Notes under the pieces: model-generated
Databases searched by the model: none
Seen by the model: only the letters and a program-made list of their open reading frames with translations
Told to the model about the DNA's origin: nothing
From: Bacteroidota bacterium
GTDB taxonomy: Bacteria; Bacteroidota; Bacteroidia; Chitinophagales; Saprospiraceae
Length of the DNA stretch: 64,000 bases
Assembly (NCBI GenBank): GCA_018222965.1
Contig: JAAEZH010000006.1
Coordinates: forward strand, 1 to 64,000
Direction of reading: 5' to 3'
In this document: piece by piece, positions 42,168-50,877 of the stretch
How positions within the stretch are numbered: the first letter of the stretch is position 1
How the letters are laid out: each line of letters starts with the position of its first letter
Position numbers and translations under genes: made by a program

Positions 42168-45100
42168 CGGATTTGAGATTTAGTGTTTTCTGAATGCAAA
42201 GCAGTAATTCATTTGCCTGCACCGGCTTGGTTACTACGGCATTCATACCGGCATCCAGGCATTTCCGCAGGTGATCTTCGGTCACATTTGCCGTCAGGGC
42301 AATGATGGGTATGTTGGCGTGTGCAATCCCGTTTTCCCGGATCTGTCGGGTGGTTTCGTAGCCGTCCATAACCGGCATTTTTACATCCATCAGAATGAGG
42401 TCGAAGGTCTGATCTTTCAACTTCTCCAGCGCAATTTTGCCATTGTCTGCTATACTTACTTCCACCCGTGGAATTTTGTTTTTTAGTAATTCTACAGCCA
42501 GCACCTGATTGAAGGGAGTGTCTTCGGCAACCAGGATTTTCAAGGGCGGCCAGTTTTCGGGATGCACTTTTTGAAGGGCTCTGGTGTCTGCTTTTTTCCG
42601 GCTTTCGCCGAAAGGCAATTCAAAAAAGAAAGAAGAACCTTTGCCTATGGCACTTTGGGCCCAGATCCGGCCTCCCTGTTGTTCCACGAGGTTTCGGGAA
42701 ATGGAAAGTCCGAGTCCGGTCCCCTGAAAATTGTCGGCTTGTTCCAACTGCTCAAAGCTGTCGAAGATCTGCTCCAGCCGCTCGGGCGGAATGCCTATCC
42801 CCGTGTCCCGGATTTCAAACTGCAGCAGGTGCCTTTGGGGCATGCTTTCTTTTGCGGCCTGGCGGACCAGCAGGGCAATTTGGCCTTCATGGGTAAATTT
42901 CACGGCATTGGCGAGGAGGTTTATCAGAATCTGATTCAGCCGCACCGGATCTCCTTCGACGAAAGTCGGAACATCCGGGGCAAATTGGACACTTAGTTCC
43001 AGGTCTTTCTCGCCCGCCTGATACTGAAAGACCTTCTCCAGTTGCTTGAGGAGTACCGGCAACTCAAAAGTTTTTTTGGTGAAGCTGTATTTTCCGGATT
43101 CGATTTTGGAGTGGTCCAGGATATCGTTGATGATTACCAGCAGGTTTTCGGAGGATTGCTGAATGATGCCGGCATACTCTTTTTGCCGGGGATTCAATGC
43201 GGTATCGCCCAGCAGCTTGCTCATGCCCAGAATGGCATTCATGGGGGTTCGGATTTCATGGCTCATATTGGCCAGGAAAAGCGACTTGTATCGGGCGGAT
43301 TGCTCGGCGATCTCTTTCTTTCTAGACAGTTCCCGGGCCCGGCGGGCATTCCGGAAAAGGCTATAAACAATGCTGAGGAGAATGAGGGCTACCAGGCAGT
43401 AAAACCAGAAAGTATGCCAGTAGGGAGGGGCAATCCGGATGTCTATACTCAGCGGTTTCGGACTCCAGATGCCATCCATGTTGGCGGCCTTCAGATGGAA
43501 GGTGTAATTGCCGGGGGGCAGGTTGGTATAGGTAGCGTCCCGCTTTTTGCCCACCACCTGCCAGTCTTTGTCAAAGCCTTCCAGGAAATAGCTGTAGGTG
43601 TTGGATTTAGATCGATCGTATTGCAATCCGGCATATTCAAAGGTGAAAACCTTGTCGGCATAATCCAGCTGAATATTGTGGGTGAATTCCGGAAGCTGTT
43701 GGAGGTCAAAAGCTTCATTGAGTACTTTGAAGCCGGTAAGTACAGGGGTGGGAGCAACGGGATTGGGTTTTATGCCTTTCGGCGAAAAGGCAAAATAACC
43801 GTTGGCACCTCCGAAAAGCAGGTTTGCCCCGTTTGCATGGGTAGCGTAGGTAGTAAATTCACCAATCGACTTTAAAGCCGGGTAATTGGTAAATACTTCT
43901 GCCTTTGGGTCGAAAGCAGAAAGATAGGTAAGCCCGCTGACCCACAAACGGCCATCATTTCCCGGTAGAATAGAACTGAGGTTTTCTTGCTCCAGGCCTT
44001 CGTCGCTCCCAAAAACCTGACATAAACCACTTGTTTTATTCAATTTTATCAGACCTCTGCCGGAAGCTATCCAGATGTAACCTTGTAAGTCGCATATGCC
44101 TCTCAGAACCGTACTGATGGGACAGTTTGTGTTATCTTCGGTCAGGGGGAAGAATTGCCCGGATTGGCTGGTGAGATCGTATTTCATCACTCCTCCGGAA
44201 ACAAGTGCCCACATCACATGGTCATCGTCAAAGGTGAAATAGGTAACCAGAGTGCGTTTGCATTCCGGGAGTATTTCCGGTGGTCGGATATGAAGCGTGT
44301 CGCCTGTGCGGGAGTCATACCGGGTTAGGCCTTCTGTGGATGAGAGCCAGATTTGCCAGGGATCAATCGGGTCGTTCTCCAGTTGATATCTGCTGGTGGA
44401 ACCGAGAAGTTGGTCTCCGGCGATTAAGTTCAGCGATCGGGTAGTTTTAGAATAAGCAAAAAGCCCCTCTCCTTTTGAGGTTGTCCAAACCTTGCCGTCT
44501 GGTAATTGCACAAAGCCGGGAGAGTGAATCCATCCTCTGAACGGAAAGGCAGGGTGGTGTATGTATTCGGCTGTCTTTCCTGCTTTGTCGCTCCGGAAAA
44601 TGCCCTGCATGGTGGATGTCCAAATTTCGCCCGATGCATCCTGAAAAAGCCGGAGGATATAATTTGAAAAAACATCCTGTCCGGGTTCATTTTGGAAAAG
44701 GGGGAATTTTTCCGCTTCGGGATGTATTTTATTTATGCCATTGAATGTGCCAATCCAGAGGCTGCCGTCTCTGTCGTGAAAAAGAGAGTAGATCGAATTA
44801 TTACTAAGTCCATTTGGGTCTGCGGGATCGTGCTTGTAGACATTGAGGAGCTTTCGATTTTGGAAGTCATATTTTATCAGCCCCTGACTGAAGGAGCCAA
44901 TCCATAGTATGCCATTTCGATAGGAAAAGGCACCAAATTTTTTCTGATTATTGGCGTCACCCAGGTCAATTTGTCGAAAGGTGTTTGTGCCAGGGCTTTT
45001 TTCCCACACGCCCCTTTCGGATGAGATCCAGAGGCTGGAGTCGGGACCTGCCCAGACATCGATGATAACTTGTTTTTCCGGAGCCGAAAGCGATTCGGGA

Positions 45101-45753
45101 AAGGGGGAGATTTTTTCACTTTTCAGGCTGTTTGGGTCAATGCGCAGGAGTCCTGCCTGGGAGGTTATCCAAATGTTTCCTTCGTAGTCTTCTGCCAGAT
45201 TGGGATTGTGTCGGCCACCCTGAATGTTGTCATGTACTTTCCGAAATGTACCCGTCTCCGGATCAAAGACGTCAACGGCTGGAACCGAAGCAACCCAAAG
45301 CCTTCCACGGGAGTCTTCCAGTATGTGCCGGACCCTGTTATTGGAAAGGGAAAGTGAATCTTTGGGGTCGTGCTGGTAGCGGGTGAAATGGCCTTCCCGG
45401 CGGTTTAGTTTATGAAGACCGGCTTCTGAACCTACCCAAATGCTACCTTTGCTGTCTATTAGAGCGTCATTTACCCAGTTGGTGGCCAGGGAAGTGGAAT
45501 CGTTGCGATCCATTTGCAGGGTACTGAATTCGTAACCGTCATAGCGGGCCAGGCCACCACCGGTACAGAACCACATAAAGCCAAAGCTATCCTGTACAAT
45601 ATCGAAAATGTGCCCTTGTGGCAATCCGTCTTCCAGCGTAAGACGTTGGAAGAAAACTTTCCCTTCCTGTGCACAAAGCCTGTTTGCTCCCGGGAAAAAA
45701 ACGGGAAGGCATAAAAAGAGGCAAAGGAGGCTGCTGCGGTATAGTGGACGCAT
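42160..45753 (-). CDS. Beta-propeller hybrid histidine kinase
   Basis: About 1197 residues. I start at ATG 45753 ([20 protein letters not shown], signal peptide); the frame runs 11 codons upstream to a TTG. A periplasmic two-propeller sensor (Reg_prop repeats such as [37 protein letters not shown]) occupies ~30-700, then a Y_Y_Y domain, a membrane helix ([19 protein letters not shown]), HisKA with His near 831 ([12 protein letters not shown]), HATPase ([19 protein letters not shown]) and one receiver with Asp near 1122 (LILMDVKMP). Unlike Bacteroides hybrid regulators it has no AraC output domain; a separate Hpt and regulator take that role. Two 13-mer-like repeats lie in frame (42600 and 43775). 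Confidence 0.92.
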   Translation of the reverse strand: MRPLYRSSLLCLFLCLPVFFPGANRLCAQEGKVFFQRLTLEDGLPQGHIFDIVQDSFGFMWFCTGGGLARYDGYEFSTLQMDRNDSTSLATNWVNDALIDSKGSIWVGSEAGLHKLNRREGHFTRYQHDPKDSLSLSNNRVRHILEDSRGRLWVASVPAVDVFDPETGTFRKVHDNIQGGRHNPNLAEDYEGNIWITSQAGLLRIDPNSLKSEKISPFPESLSAPEKQVIIDVWAGPDSSLWISSERGVWEKSPGTNTFRQIDLGDANNQKKFGAFSYRNGILWIGSFSQGLIKYDFQNRKLLNVYKHDPADPNGLSNNSIYSLFHDRDGSLWIGTFNGINKIHPEAEKFPLFQNEPGQDVFSNYILRLFQDASGEIWTSTMQGIFRSDKAGKTAEYIHHPAFPFRGWIHSPGFVQLPDGKVWTTSKGEGLFAYSKTTRSLNLIAGDQLLGSTSRYQLENDPIDPWQIWLSSTEGLTRYDSRTGDTLHIRPPEILPECKRTLVTYFTFDDDHVMWALVSGGVMKYDLTSQSGQFFPLTEDNTNCPISTVLRGICDLQGYIWIASGRGLIKLNKTSGLCQVFGSDEGLEQENLSSILPGNDGRLWVSGLTYLSAFDPKAEVFTNYPALKSIGEFTTYATHANGANLLFGGANGYFAFSPKGIKPNPVAPTPVLTGFKVLNEAFDLQQLPEFTHNIQLDYADKVFTFEYAGLQYDRSKSNTYSYFLEGFDKDWQVVGKKRDATYTNLPPGNYTFHLKAANMDGIWSPKPLSIDIRIAPPYWHTFWFYCLVALILLSIVYSLFRNARRARELSRKKEIAEQSARYKSLFLANMSHEIRTPMNAILGMSKLLGDTALNPRQKEYAGIIQQSSENLLVIINDILDHSKIESGKYSFTKKTFELPVLLKQLEKVFQYQAGEKDLELSVQFAPDVPTFVEGDPVRLNQILINLLANAVKFTHEGQIALLVRQAAKESMPQRHLLQFEIRDTGIGIPPERLEQIFDSFEQLEQADNFQGTGLGLSISRNLVEQQGGRIWAQSAIGKGSSFFFELPFGESRKKADTRALQKVHPENWPPLKILVAEDTPFNQVLAVELLKNKIPRVEVSIADNGKIALEKLKDQTFDLILMDVKMPVMDGYETTRQIRENGIAHANIPIIALTANVTEDHLRKCLDAGMNAVVTKPVQANELLLCIQKTLNLKSDD
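42600..42612 (+). repeat. Dispersed 13-mer, copy 7, inside the hybrid kinase gene
   Basis: Codes on the minus strand for part of PFGESRK, in the linker between the ATPase and receiver domains. A near copy (GCCTTTCGGCGAAAAGGC, 43774-43791) codes FSPKG earlier in the same gene. Confidence 0.8.
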
Positions 45754-45840
45754 AGGGCATTTCTGAAGGCAGTAAAATCCGTACAAAGTAGGATTTATCG
45801 GGGAGAGCAGGCTCGTTGAGGGGCCCCTGGTGATGCTTTT

Positions 45841-45870
45841 TAATTCTTTTTAATACTTTTTTACACTTTG
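45841..45870 (+). promoter_or_regulatory. Triple 10-bp box upstream of the hybrid kinase gene
   Basis: Three consecutive 10-bp units, TAATTCTTTT, TAATACTTTT and TTACACTTTG, lie 88-117 bp before the start at 45753. The orientation is opposite to that at the giant and FN3 genes, but the distance is the same. Confidence 0.55.
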
Positions 45871-45887
45871 CTGCCCGGTGCCGGTAT

Positions 45888-45913
45888 CTGACGGGTCGGC
45901 AACCTGACAGGTT
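45888..45913. repeat. Partial copy of the long-stem palindrome
   Basis: TGACGGGTCGGCAACC and TGACAGGTT match one arm and the loop of the elements at 33304 and 40420; the other arm is missing. It again lies between a TTTACAC box and a gene end. Confidence 0.65.
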
Positions 45914-45918
45914 GAAAT

Positions 45919-47157
45919 TTAGGCTTTCCGAAAAAACACCATATAAATCAACCATCCAACAAAAGTAAATCCGGCGGCAGCCATTAACGGGAGGTTGCTG
46001 TTCAGGGTATAGAGGTAACCGGCAAGAATGGGTGGAACAGCCTGACCGAGACTGCGCATAGATTGATTAATACCCAGTATCTCCCCCTGCTCGGTCGCTT
46101 TGGCCTGAGCAGCTACCACAGAAGTCAGGTTGGGCTGGGTGATCCCCTGCGAAATCGCGATCAAGGGGTTGATTACATAAAACCAAAAATCATTTTCCGG
46201 GATGAGAATCAAACCCAAAGCGATCCCCAGGGCCAGGGTGGAAATAGTCAGAATACGTTGGGAGGAAACCCGCCGGCTGAGGATACGTACAAAAACGCCC
46301 TGAGTTATTACCAGCCAGATTCCGATCCAGCCGTAGAGGAAGCCAATATTCGACTCGGTATAATCAAACTTCTGGATGAGTCTAACACTAAAGTACTGGG
46401 TGAAAAAAGTAAACCCTAAAGACAGAACCAGTACAACGGCAAAAATATTCCGCAAGTGCGGAGCCGCAAAAGACCGCCCCACATTTCGAAAGCCGGAAAA
46501 CAAGGACAGCTTGCGTTCGGCCGTTTGTTTTTCTTTAAGCGTTTCGCGAAAGCGGAATTGAACCAGCAGTATATTTCCAAAGGTCAAAATGGCTGTAAAC
46601 CAAAAGGGAGTGGTGGGATTAAACCAGCTTACGATGGTCTCATCTGCCAGAACACCCCCCAGCGCCGGACCTAATATAAAACCCAGTCCAAAGGCCATTC
46701 CGACCAATCCAAAATTGGCGGTGCGTTTCTGGTCGTCGCTTACATCAGAAATTGCCGAATAAATGATGCTGATGTTTCCACCGGTAAAACCAGGCAACAT
46801 ACGGCTCAAAAAGAGCAGCAAAATGTTTTGTTGAAGAATCGCAACCGCAAACAGCAAATAACCAACCATAGTGCCTATGAGGCTGATCGTTATCAGGGGT
46901 TTTCGGCCATGTCGATCAGAAAGAGCTCCCAATAAGGGCGCCCCAAAAAACTGCATGATTGGATAACATGCCAGAAGGTAGCCGTATAATATGGAAATGC
47001 GTGCCTCCGGAAAGTCCGCCCCAAAAAAACCGCCATCTGCTTCAAAGAAAAGCGCCGGTATTACAGGTATAATGATCCCTACCCCAAGCATGTCAATAAA
47101 GACAGTGATGAAGATTGGAATCAAGGATTGCTTGTTGGCGTTGGGCACTGGTTTCAT
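45919..47157 (-). CDS. MFS drug/solute efflux transporter (TetA-like)
   Basis: A 412-residue, 12-helix major facilitator. Motif A is GALSDRHGRKPLI in the loop between helices 2 and 3, and motif C-like GLGFILGPALGG is in helix 5, the pattern of TetA-type proton antiporters. It probably exports drugs or metabolites; the substrate cannot be told. The gene ends FFRKA followed by a shortened relative of the 13-mer (TTCGGAAAGCC) and the partial palindrome, so its very end is repeat-derived. Confidence 0.83.
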   Translation of the reverse strand: MKPVPNANKQSLIPIFITVFIDMLGVGIIIPVIPALFFEADGGFFGADFPEARISILYGYLLACYPIMQFFGAPLLGALSDRHGRKPLITISLIGTMVGYLLFAVAILQQNILLLFLSRMLPGFTGGNISIIYSAISDVSDDQKRTANFGLVGMAFGLGFILGPALGGVLADETIVSWFNPTTPFWFTAILTFGNILLVQFRFRETLKEKQTAERKLSLFSGFRNVGRSFAAPHLRNIFAVVLVLSLGFTFFTQYFSVRLIQKFDYTESNIGFLYGWIGIWLVITQGVFVRILSRRVSSQRILTISTLALGIALGLILIPENDFWFYVINPLIAISQGITQPNLTSVVAAQAKATEQGEILGINQSMRSLGQAVPPILAGYLYTLNSNLPLMAAAGFTFVGWLIYMVFFRKA

Positions 47158-47220
47158 TGCGGCGATAAATTAACGCAATTTATTCCAGAAGTACTTAGCC
47201 CCAATACGATCTTAATTTTT

Positions 47221-48540
47221 TCAGGCTTCTACAGCCGTTTCTTCTTTTTCGGTTTGCGGGTCGTGTTTTCGCCTTTTATATGGCCGGATGATTAAGCGCA
47301 TGGCCCGGTCGTAGGTGAAATAGTTGTACGCCCATCCCCAAAGGGTTGCCAGTTTGTTGCGGAAACCGATCAGCGAAATGATGTGTACAAACATCCAAAC
47401 CCACCAGGCAAAAAAGCCCTGAAATTTGAACCCGGGCAAATCTACCACTGCCCTGTTTCGGCCTATAGTGGCCATGCTGCCTTTGTCCTGGTATTTAAAT
47501 TCCGTGGGGTTTTTATCCGCTTTCCGCGAAAGCAAATTCTTAGCCAGATTTTGTGCCTGTTGAATGGCAACCGGGGCTACCATCGGATGGCCTTTTGGGA
47601 AATCATCGCTGATCATAGCGGCGATGTCGCCAATTGCATAGATGTTTTTATATCCCTGAACCTGATTGAAATTGTCGACCAGTATTCGATTGCCTTTGGC
47701 AATGCTTTTGGGGTCCAATCCTTCCGGATGAGCACCCTGTACTCCGGCTGTCCAGATTATAGTATCTGTTCGGTAAACATCTCCTGTGTCTGTCTTTAAT
47801 TCTGAACCCGAGTAGGCACTTACAGGTGTGTTTAAGTAAACTTCGACCTCAAATTGGCGGATGTATTTTTCCGCTTTCGCGGATGCTTCTGCAGACATGG
47901 CTGGCAAAACCCGGTCACCGGCTTCAAATAACATGATGCGCATGCGGCTGAGATCCAGTTCGGGATAGTCCTTAGGAAAGATGTATTTTTTCATTTCTCC
48001 CAGCGCGCCGGCTAGTTCTACGCCTGTCGGACCCGCGCCTACGATCGCAAAGTTTATTAGCTCTGGCAATTCCTCTCCATTGGTAGCTATGGCTTCCTCA
48101 AAATTCTGTAAGATGTAGCTCCGCAAATTAAGTGCATCCGGCACACTCTTGAGCGGCATAAACTGATCACTGATCGAGTCAAAATTGAAGTAGTTGGCTT
48201 TGCTCCCTGTGGCAATGACCAGATGATCATACTCCAGGCTTCCAATATTGGTTTGAATACAATTTGATTCAGAATCAATATTTTGAACCTCAGCCATCCG
48301 GAAGGAGATGTTTTTTACGCCCTGGAATACTTTCCGGATCGGATAGGCAATGCTATCGGGTTCGAGGCCGCCTGTGGCAACCTGATACAGGAGGGGCTGA
48401 AAATTATGGTAGTTGTTTTTATCGAGGAGAATAACCTGGAAAGGTTTATTCCGAAGCTTTTTGGCGAGCTCTAATCCGCCAAAGCCTGCACCGATAATGA
48501 CAACTCGTGGGTGTTGAGAGCTGGGAATCTTGACAGTCAT
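47221..48540 (-). CDS. ndh: Type II NADH dehydrogenase (NDH-2)
   Basis: A 439-residue flavoprotein. The FAD-binding Rossmann motif is VVIIGAGFGG near residue 13, followed by NNYHNFQPLLYQVATGGLEP. The NADH-binding motif is IVGAGPTGVELAGALG near 168, and the third FAD segment is IYAIGD near 300. The C-terminal part (FVHIISLIGFRNKLATLWGW) is the amphipathic membrane anchor. It moves electrons from NADH to quinone without pumping protons. It lies 63 bp from the MFS start and 49 bp from the protease gene; a shared transcript is possible but not shown. Confidence 0.9.
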   Translation of the reverse strand: MTVKIPSSQHPRVVIIGAGFGGLELAKKLRNKPFQVILLDKNNYHNFQPLLYQVATGGLEPDSIAYPIRKVFQGVKNISFRMAEVQNIDSESNCIQTNIGSLEYDHLVIATGSKANYFNFDSISDQFMPLKSVPDALNLRSYILQNFEEAIATNGEELPELINFAIVGAGPTGVELAGALGEMKKYIFPKDYPELDLSRMRIMLFEAGDRVLPAMSAEASAKAEKYIRQFEVEVYLNTPVSAYSGSELKTDTGDVYRTDTIIWTAGVQGAHPEGLDPKSIAKGNRILVDNFNQVQGYKNIYAIGDIAAMISDDFPKGHPMVAPVAIQQAQNLAKNLLSRKADKNPTEFKYQDKGSMATIGRNRAVVDLPGFKFQGFFAWWVWMFVHIISLIGFRNKLATLWGWAYNYFTYDRAMRLIIRPYKRRKHDPQTEKEETAVEA

Positions 48541-48589
48541 ACCTAAATAACAACTAAACCGGGAATATGATCGACCTCTTTGGTCGAGT

Positions 48590-49354
48590 TTATCCGCTGA
48601 TCCATCGTTTGCCGGTCACTACTTGTGGACTCCCCTGTTTTTTGTGACGCATGGTAAGCCAAATGGAAAGGATGATGGTCAGTGCCCGGAAAATATTTGG
48701 GGCAATGCCTCCCAGTGCGTTGCCGCTTACATCAAAGATGGTCCAGCTGAGATTCATGAAAAAATGGAAACCAAAGGGTACCCAGAGATTGTAATCCCAT
48801 TCGGCGTAAAGCCAGCTAAACCACATCCCGCCCAGAAAGGTTACGGCAAAAATACCGATGGTTTCACCTGGACTGTGGCCCTGGTACAGATGCCCCAGTC
48901 CAAAAATAATGGCACTTACCATAGCTGCCGGAATGAAGCCCCATTTTGCATGCCGGAAAAGTTGGCCAAACAGGAATCCCCGGAAAAGAACCTCTTCTGC
49001 CAGCGCTGCCAGAAAGCAACCCGAATAGATAGCCTGCCAGGACAGCTGGATGTTAAAATTGGCGAGAAATCCTGCTCCGAGAAACATAGGCAATACGCCA
49101 ATGGCGGCGATGCTAATCCCCTGGTTGAGGTTTTTTCCAAGGCCCGATTCATCTCCCACTTTGTGCAGGCCGTGTAACAAGGCCAGCACGGCTAAGGGAA
49201 ATAAGATGTACAGGATCCACCGATTGTAAATGCCAAAACTGTAGCCGGTGATGGCCTCCGGAATCCAACCCATTTTGTAGGCGAAGAACCCCAGTTTGTC
49301 TGCAATCAGAAAAGTGGAAATAACGATCAAAGAAATGAAAATGCGCTTGCTCAT
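48590..49354 (-). CDS. CPBP-family intramembrane metalloprotease
   Basis: A 254-residue membrane protein with the CPBP/Abi motifs EEVLFRG, FGLGHLYQG and HFFMN, which bind the catalytic metal in the membrane. The family includes CAAX proteases and bacteriocin-immunity proteins. I start at ATG 49354 (MSKRIFISLIVIST). The open frame extends 45 codons further, but that part includes the dispersed 13-mer and has no membrane character. Confidence 0.82.
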   Translation of the reverse strand: MSKRIFISLIVISTFLIADKLGFFAYKMGWIPEAITGYSFGIYNRWILYILFPLAVLALLHGLHKVGDESGLGKNLNQGISIAAIGVLPMFLGAGFLANFNIQLSWQAIYSGCFLAALAEEVLFRGFLFGQLFRHAKWGFIPAAMVSAIIFGLGHLYQGHSPGETIGIFAVTFLGGMWFSWLYAEWDYNLWVPFGFHFFMNLSWTIFDVSGNALGGIAPNIFRALTIILSIWLTMRHKKQGSPQVVTGKRWISG

Positions 49355-49387
49355 GTCGTGTTGTTTTGTGATGAACACAAATGTATT

Positions 49388-49400
49388 TTCGGCGAAAGCC
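49388..49400 (-). repeat. Dispersed 13-mer, copy 8
   Basis: In the leader of the CPBP protease gene, 34 bp before its start. Confidence 0.8.
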
Positions 49401-49501
49401 GGAAACAAGCAGGCAGGGATGCCGGTAAAGATTTTGGGATGTATGACAAGCTTTTGGGGGCTTTGACAAAGGAGCGGGGCGAATGACAAACACGAAGATC
49501 C

Positions 49502-50347
49502 TTATTTTACAGACTCAAGCAAGGCACTTCGCGAGCGGGATAGCGGAATCGTTTGAGATACATCACGGAGGTGAAGCTGATACCCCTGGGCATTGCCACT
49601 TACTTTTTCGATGTGGTTGAAATTGGCCATGAAGGATCGGTGGCAACGTTTTAAGGAACTTCCAGCCAGTTGCTTTTCAATTTCTTTCAGGCTGTTGCGC
49701 AACAGAACTTTTGCCGGCTTCTCCTCCCGGATGAAATGGATTTCCACATAGTTGTCGGCTGTCGAGAGGTACCTTATTTCTTCTTCCGCCGCGCGAAAGG
49801 CTTCTTTACCGTATTCGTCAATGAGGCGTATGTGCTGCGTACGTTTTTTCTGAACCGGCCCCGGACTTAGATTTTGGGCCTTTTGCTGGTAGTAACGCAA
49901 TTTTCGAATATAATCGAGGATGACCAGCGCTGTAATCGGAAAAATCGCAATGGATAATGCCAAAGGCAGGAATCCCGCAAATCCGCGGAAGTTTATAGCC
50001 TGATCGAAATACCATTGTTTGTAGCCAAAACAAATGAAAATGGTAAAGCTGAAAGCAAGCCACAAAAACAGGATGTGTTTACTGACAGTCCAGGCAGACT
50101 CCTGCATCAGCCTGGGAAAAAACCTGGGCATAAAAAAAGTGAAGATGGCCATGCAAACACTTACGATTACCCCATATCCGGCGAGAAACAAATATTTGCT
50201 GTCGCTGTCAAATTCGCGAGTACCGAAGGGCTGGAAAAAAATCAGGAAGGCAGCGACAAATATTCCGCTGCCGATCGAAAAGAAAAGCAGGTTTCGAGCT
50301 GATTTTTGAAGCGGATAGGGAGCTTGGAGAATTTCTGCCAGTGCCAT
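49502..50347 (-). CDS. Membrane-anchored LytTR-family transcription regulator
   Basis: A 281-residue protein with four membrane helices in the first ~150 residues (LLFFSIGSGIFVAAFLIFF, YGVIVSVCMAIFTFFMP, ILFLWLAFSFTIFI, LPLALSIAIFPITALVI), a linker, and a C-terminal LytTR DNA-binding domain (EIRYLSTADNYVEIHFI, VLLRNSLKEIEKQL, KRCHRSFMANFNHIEKV, IPLSRSR). It has no receiver domain, so the membrane part probably senses the signal. I start at ATG 50347 (MALAEILQAPYPL); the longer frame reads through a hairpin terminator. Confidence 0.85.
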   Translation of the reverse strand: MALAEILQAPYPLQKSARNLLFFSIGSGIFVAAFLIFFQPFGTREFDSDSKYLFLAGYGVIVSVCMAIFTFFMPRFFPRLMQESAWTVSKHILFLWLAFSFTIFICFGYKQWYFDQAINFRGFAGFLPLALSIAIFPITALVILDYIRKLRYYQQKAQNLSPGPVQKKRTQHIRLIDEYGKEAFRAAEEEIRYLSTADNYVEIHFIREEKPAKVLLRNSLKEIEKQLAGSSLKRCHRSFMANFNHIEKVSGNAQGYQLHLRDVSQTIPLSRSRSALLESVK

Positions 50348-50378
50348 ATCGCAAGATAGTACGGGGCGGCCAAATCCA

Positions 50379-50413
50379 CAAAAAAAGCGGTTACCCGCCC
50401 CGGATAACCGCTT
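50379..50413 (-). terminator. Hairpin terminator in the leader of the LytTR gene
   Basis: AAGCGGTTA (50385-50393) pairs with TAACCGCTT (50405-50413). On the minus strand the hairpin is followed by a T run, and it lies only ~32 bp before the LytTR start. It may be an attenuator, or the end of a ~100-nt leader RNA started near 50483. Confidence 0.6.
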
Positions 50414-50486
50414 ATAAAAACCCATTGAACTATGTGGCGCTTGCTTCACCACGAATATTCGAACACTGTCATTTTTTACTCTGGTT

Positions 50487-50494
50487 CAAAGATA
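50487..50494 (-). promoter_or_regulatory. -7 element TATCTTTG for the LytTR leader
   Basis: Exact TAnnTTTG match on the minus strand, predicting a start near 50483, about 136 bp before the LytTR coding start. Confidence 0.45.
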
Positions 50495-50517
50495 TGCGGA
50501 GATTAGTCTGAAATGAG

Positions 50518-50551
50518 TGACAATCATCACATTTGAGGGTGACAATTGTCA
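50518..50551. promoter_or_regulatory. LytTR-type operator: TGACAAT direct repeats 22 bp apart
   Basis: TGACAAT at 50518-50524 and again at 50540-50546, two helical turns apart; the second is part of TGACAATTGTCA (50540-50551). LytTR regulators bind two ~9-bp direct repeats with 21-22 bp periodicity. The site is just upstream of the leader's -7 element, so autoregulation is inferred. Confidence 0.5.
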
Positions 50552-50628
50552 ATCGCCAGCCGAAGGGATGTCACAGCCTAAGCCTTAAATTGCAAACACA
50601 CAAAAATCTTTCGTATAAAAAAAAATCC

Positions 50629-50802
50629 TATATTTGAGGTGTCCTTATCCCAAAGGCACCTACCAGCTGTCTAATTTCCCAGTACCGATATTCCCCCCTT
50701 TGATTGCTATGCCTGTATGGCTGGCAAGACAATAATCTTTTGGATAATGCCATAGTTTTATAGATCAGTCCCTGTCACTATGTGGCAGGGACTATTTTGT
50801 TT
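50629..50802 (+). ncRNA. Candidate small RNA gene (~160 nt)
   Basis: A TATATTTG -7 element (50629-50636) is followed directly by a hairpin (GGTG and CCTT pairing with AAGG and CACC, 50638-50660), a central stem (TATGGC 50716-50721 with GCCATA 50749-50754) and a terminal hairpin AGTCCCTG/CAGGGACT (50767-50793) with ATTTTGTTT. No open frame of note and no downstream plus-strand gene for 1.5 kb, so it is not a leader. No known family was recognised; length would suit a 6S-like or regulatory RNA. Confidence 0.5.
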
Positions 50803-50820
50803 AGGCAATTATTCCAATAA

Positions 50821-50857
50821 AAAAGAGGTTTGGAGGATTTTCCTCCAAACCTCTTTA
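50821..50857 (-). terminator. Terminator of the di-haem peroxidase gene
   Basis: AAAGAGGTTTGGAGG (50822-50836) and its perfect 15-base complement (50842-50856) around a 5-base loop; on the minus strand it ends in a T run. It begins about 20 bp after the stop at 50878. Confidence 0.85.
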
Positions 50858-50877
50858 GATCTGATCTTGATTTTGGC

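Noticed and set aside
49355-49489. 45-codon N-terminal extension of the CPBP protease
   Set aside because: Contains a dispersed repeat and no membrane or signal character; the ATG at 49354 starts a normal family member.
50348-50452. 35-codon N-terminal extension of the LytTR protein
   Set aside because: It would translate through a strong terminator hairpin; the ATG at 50347 gives a normal protein.
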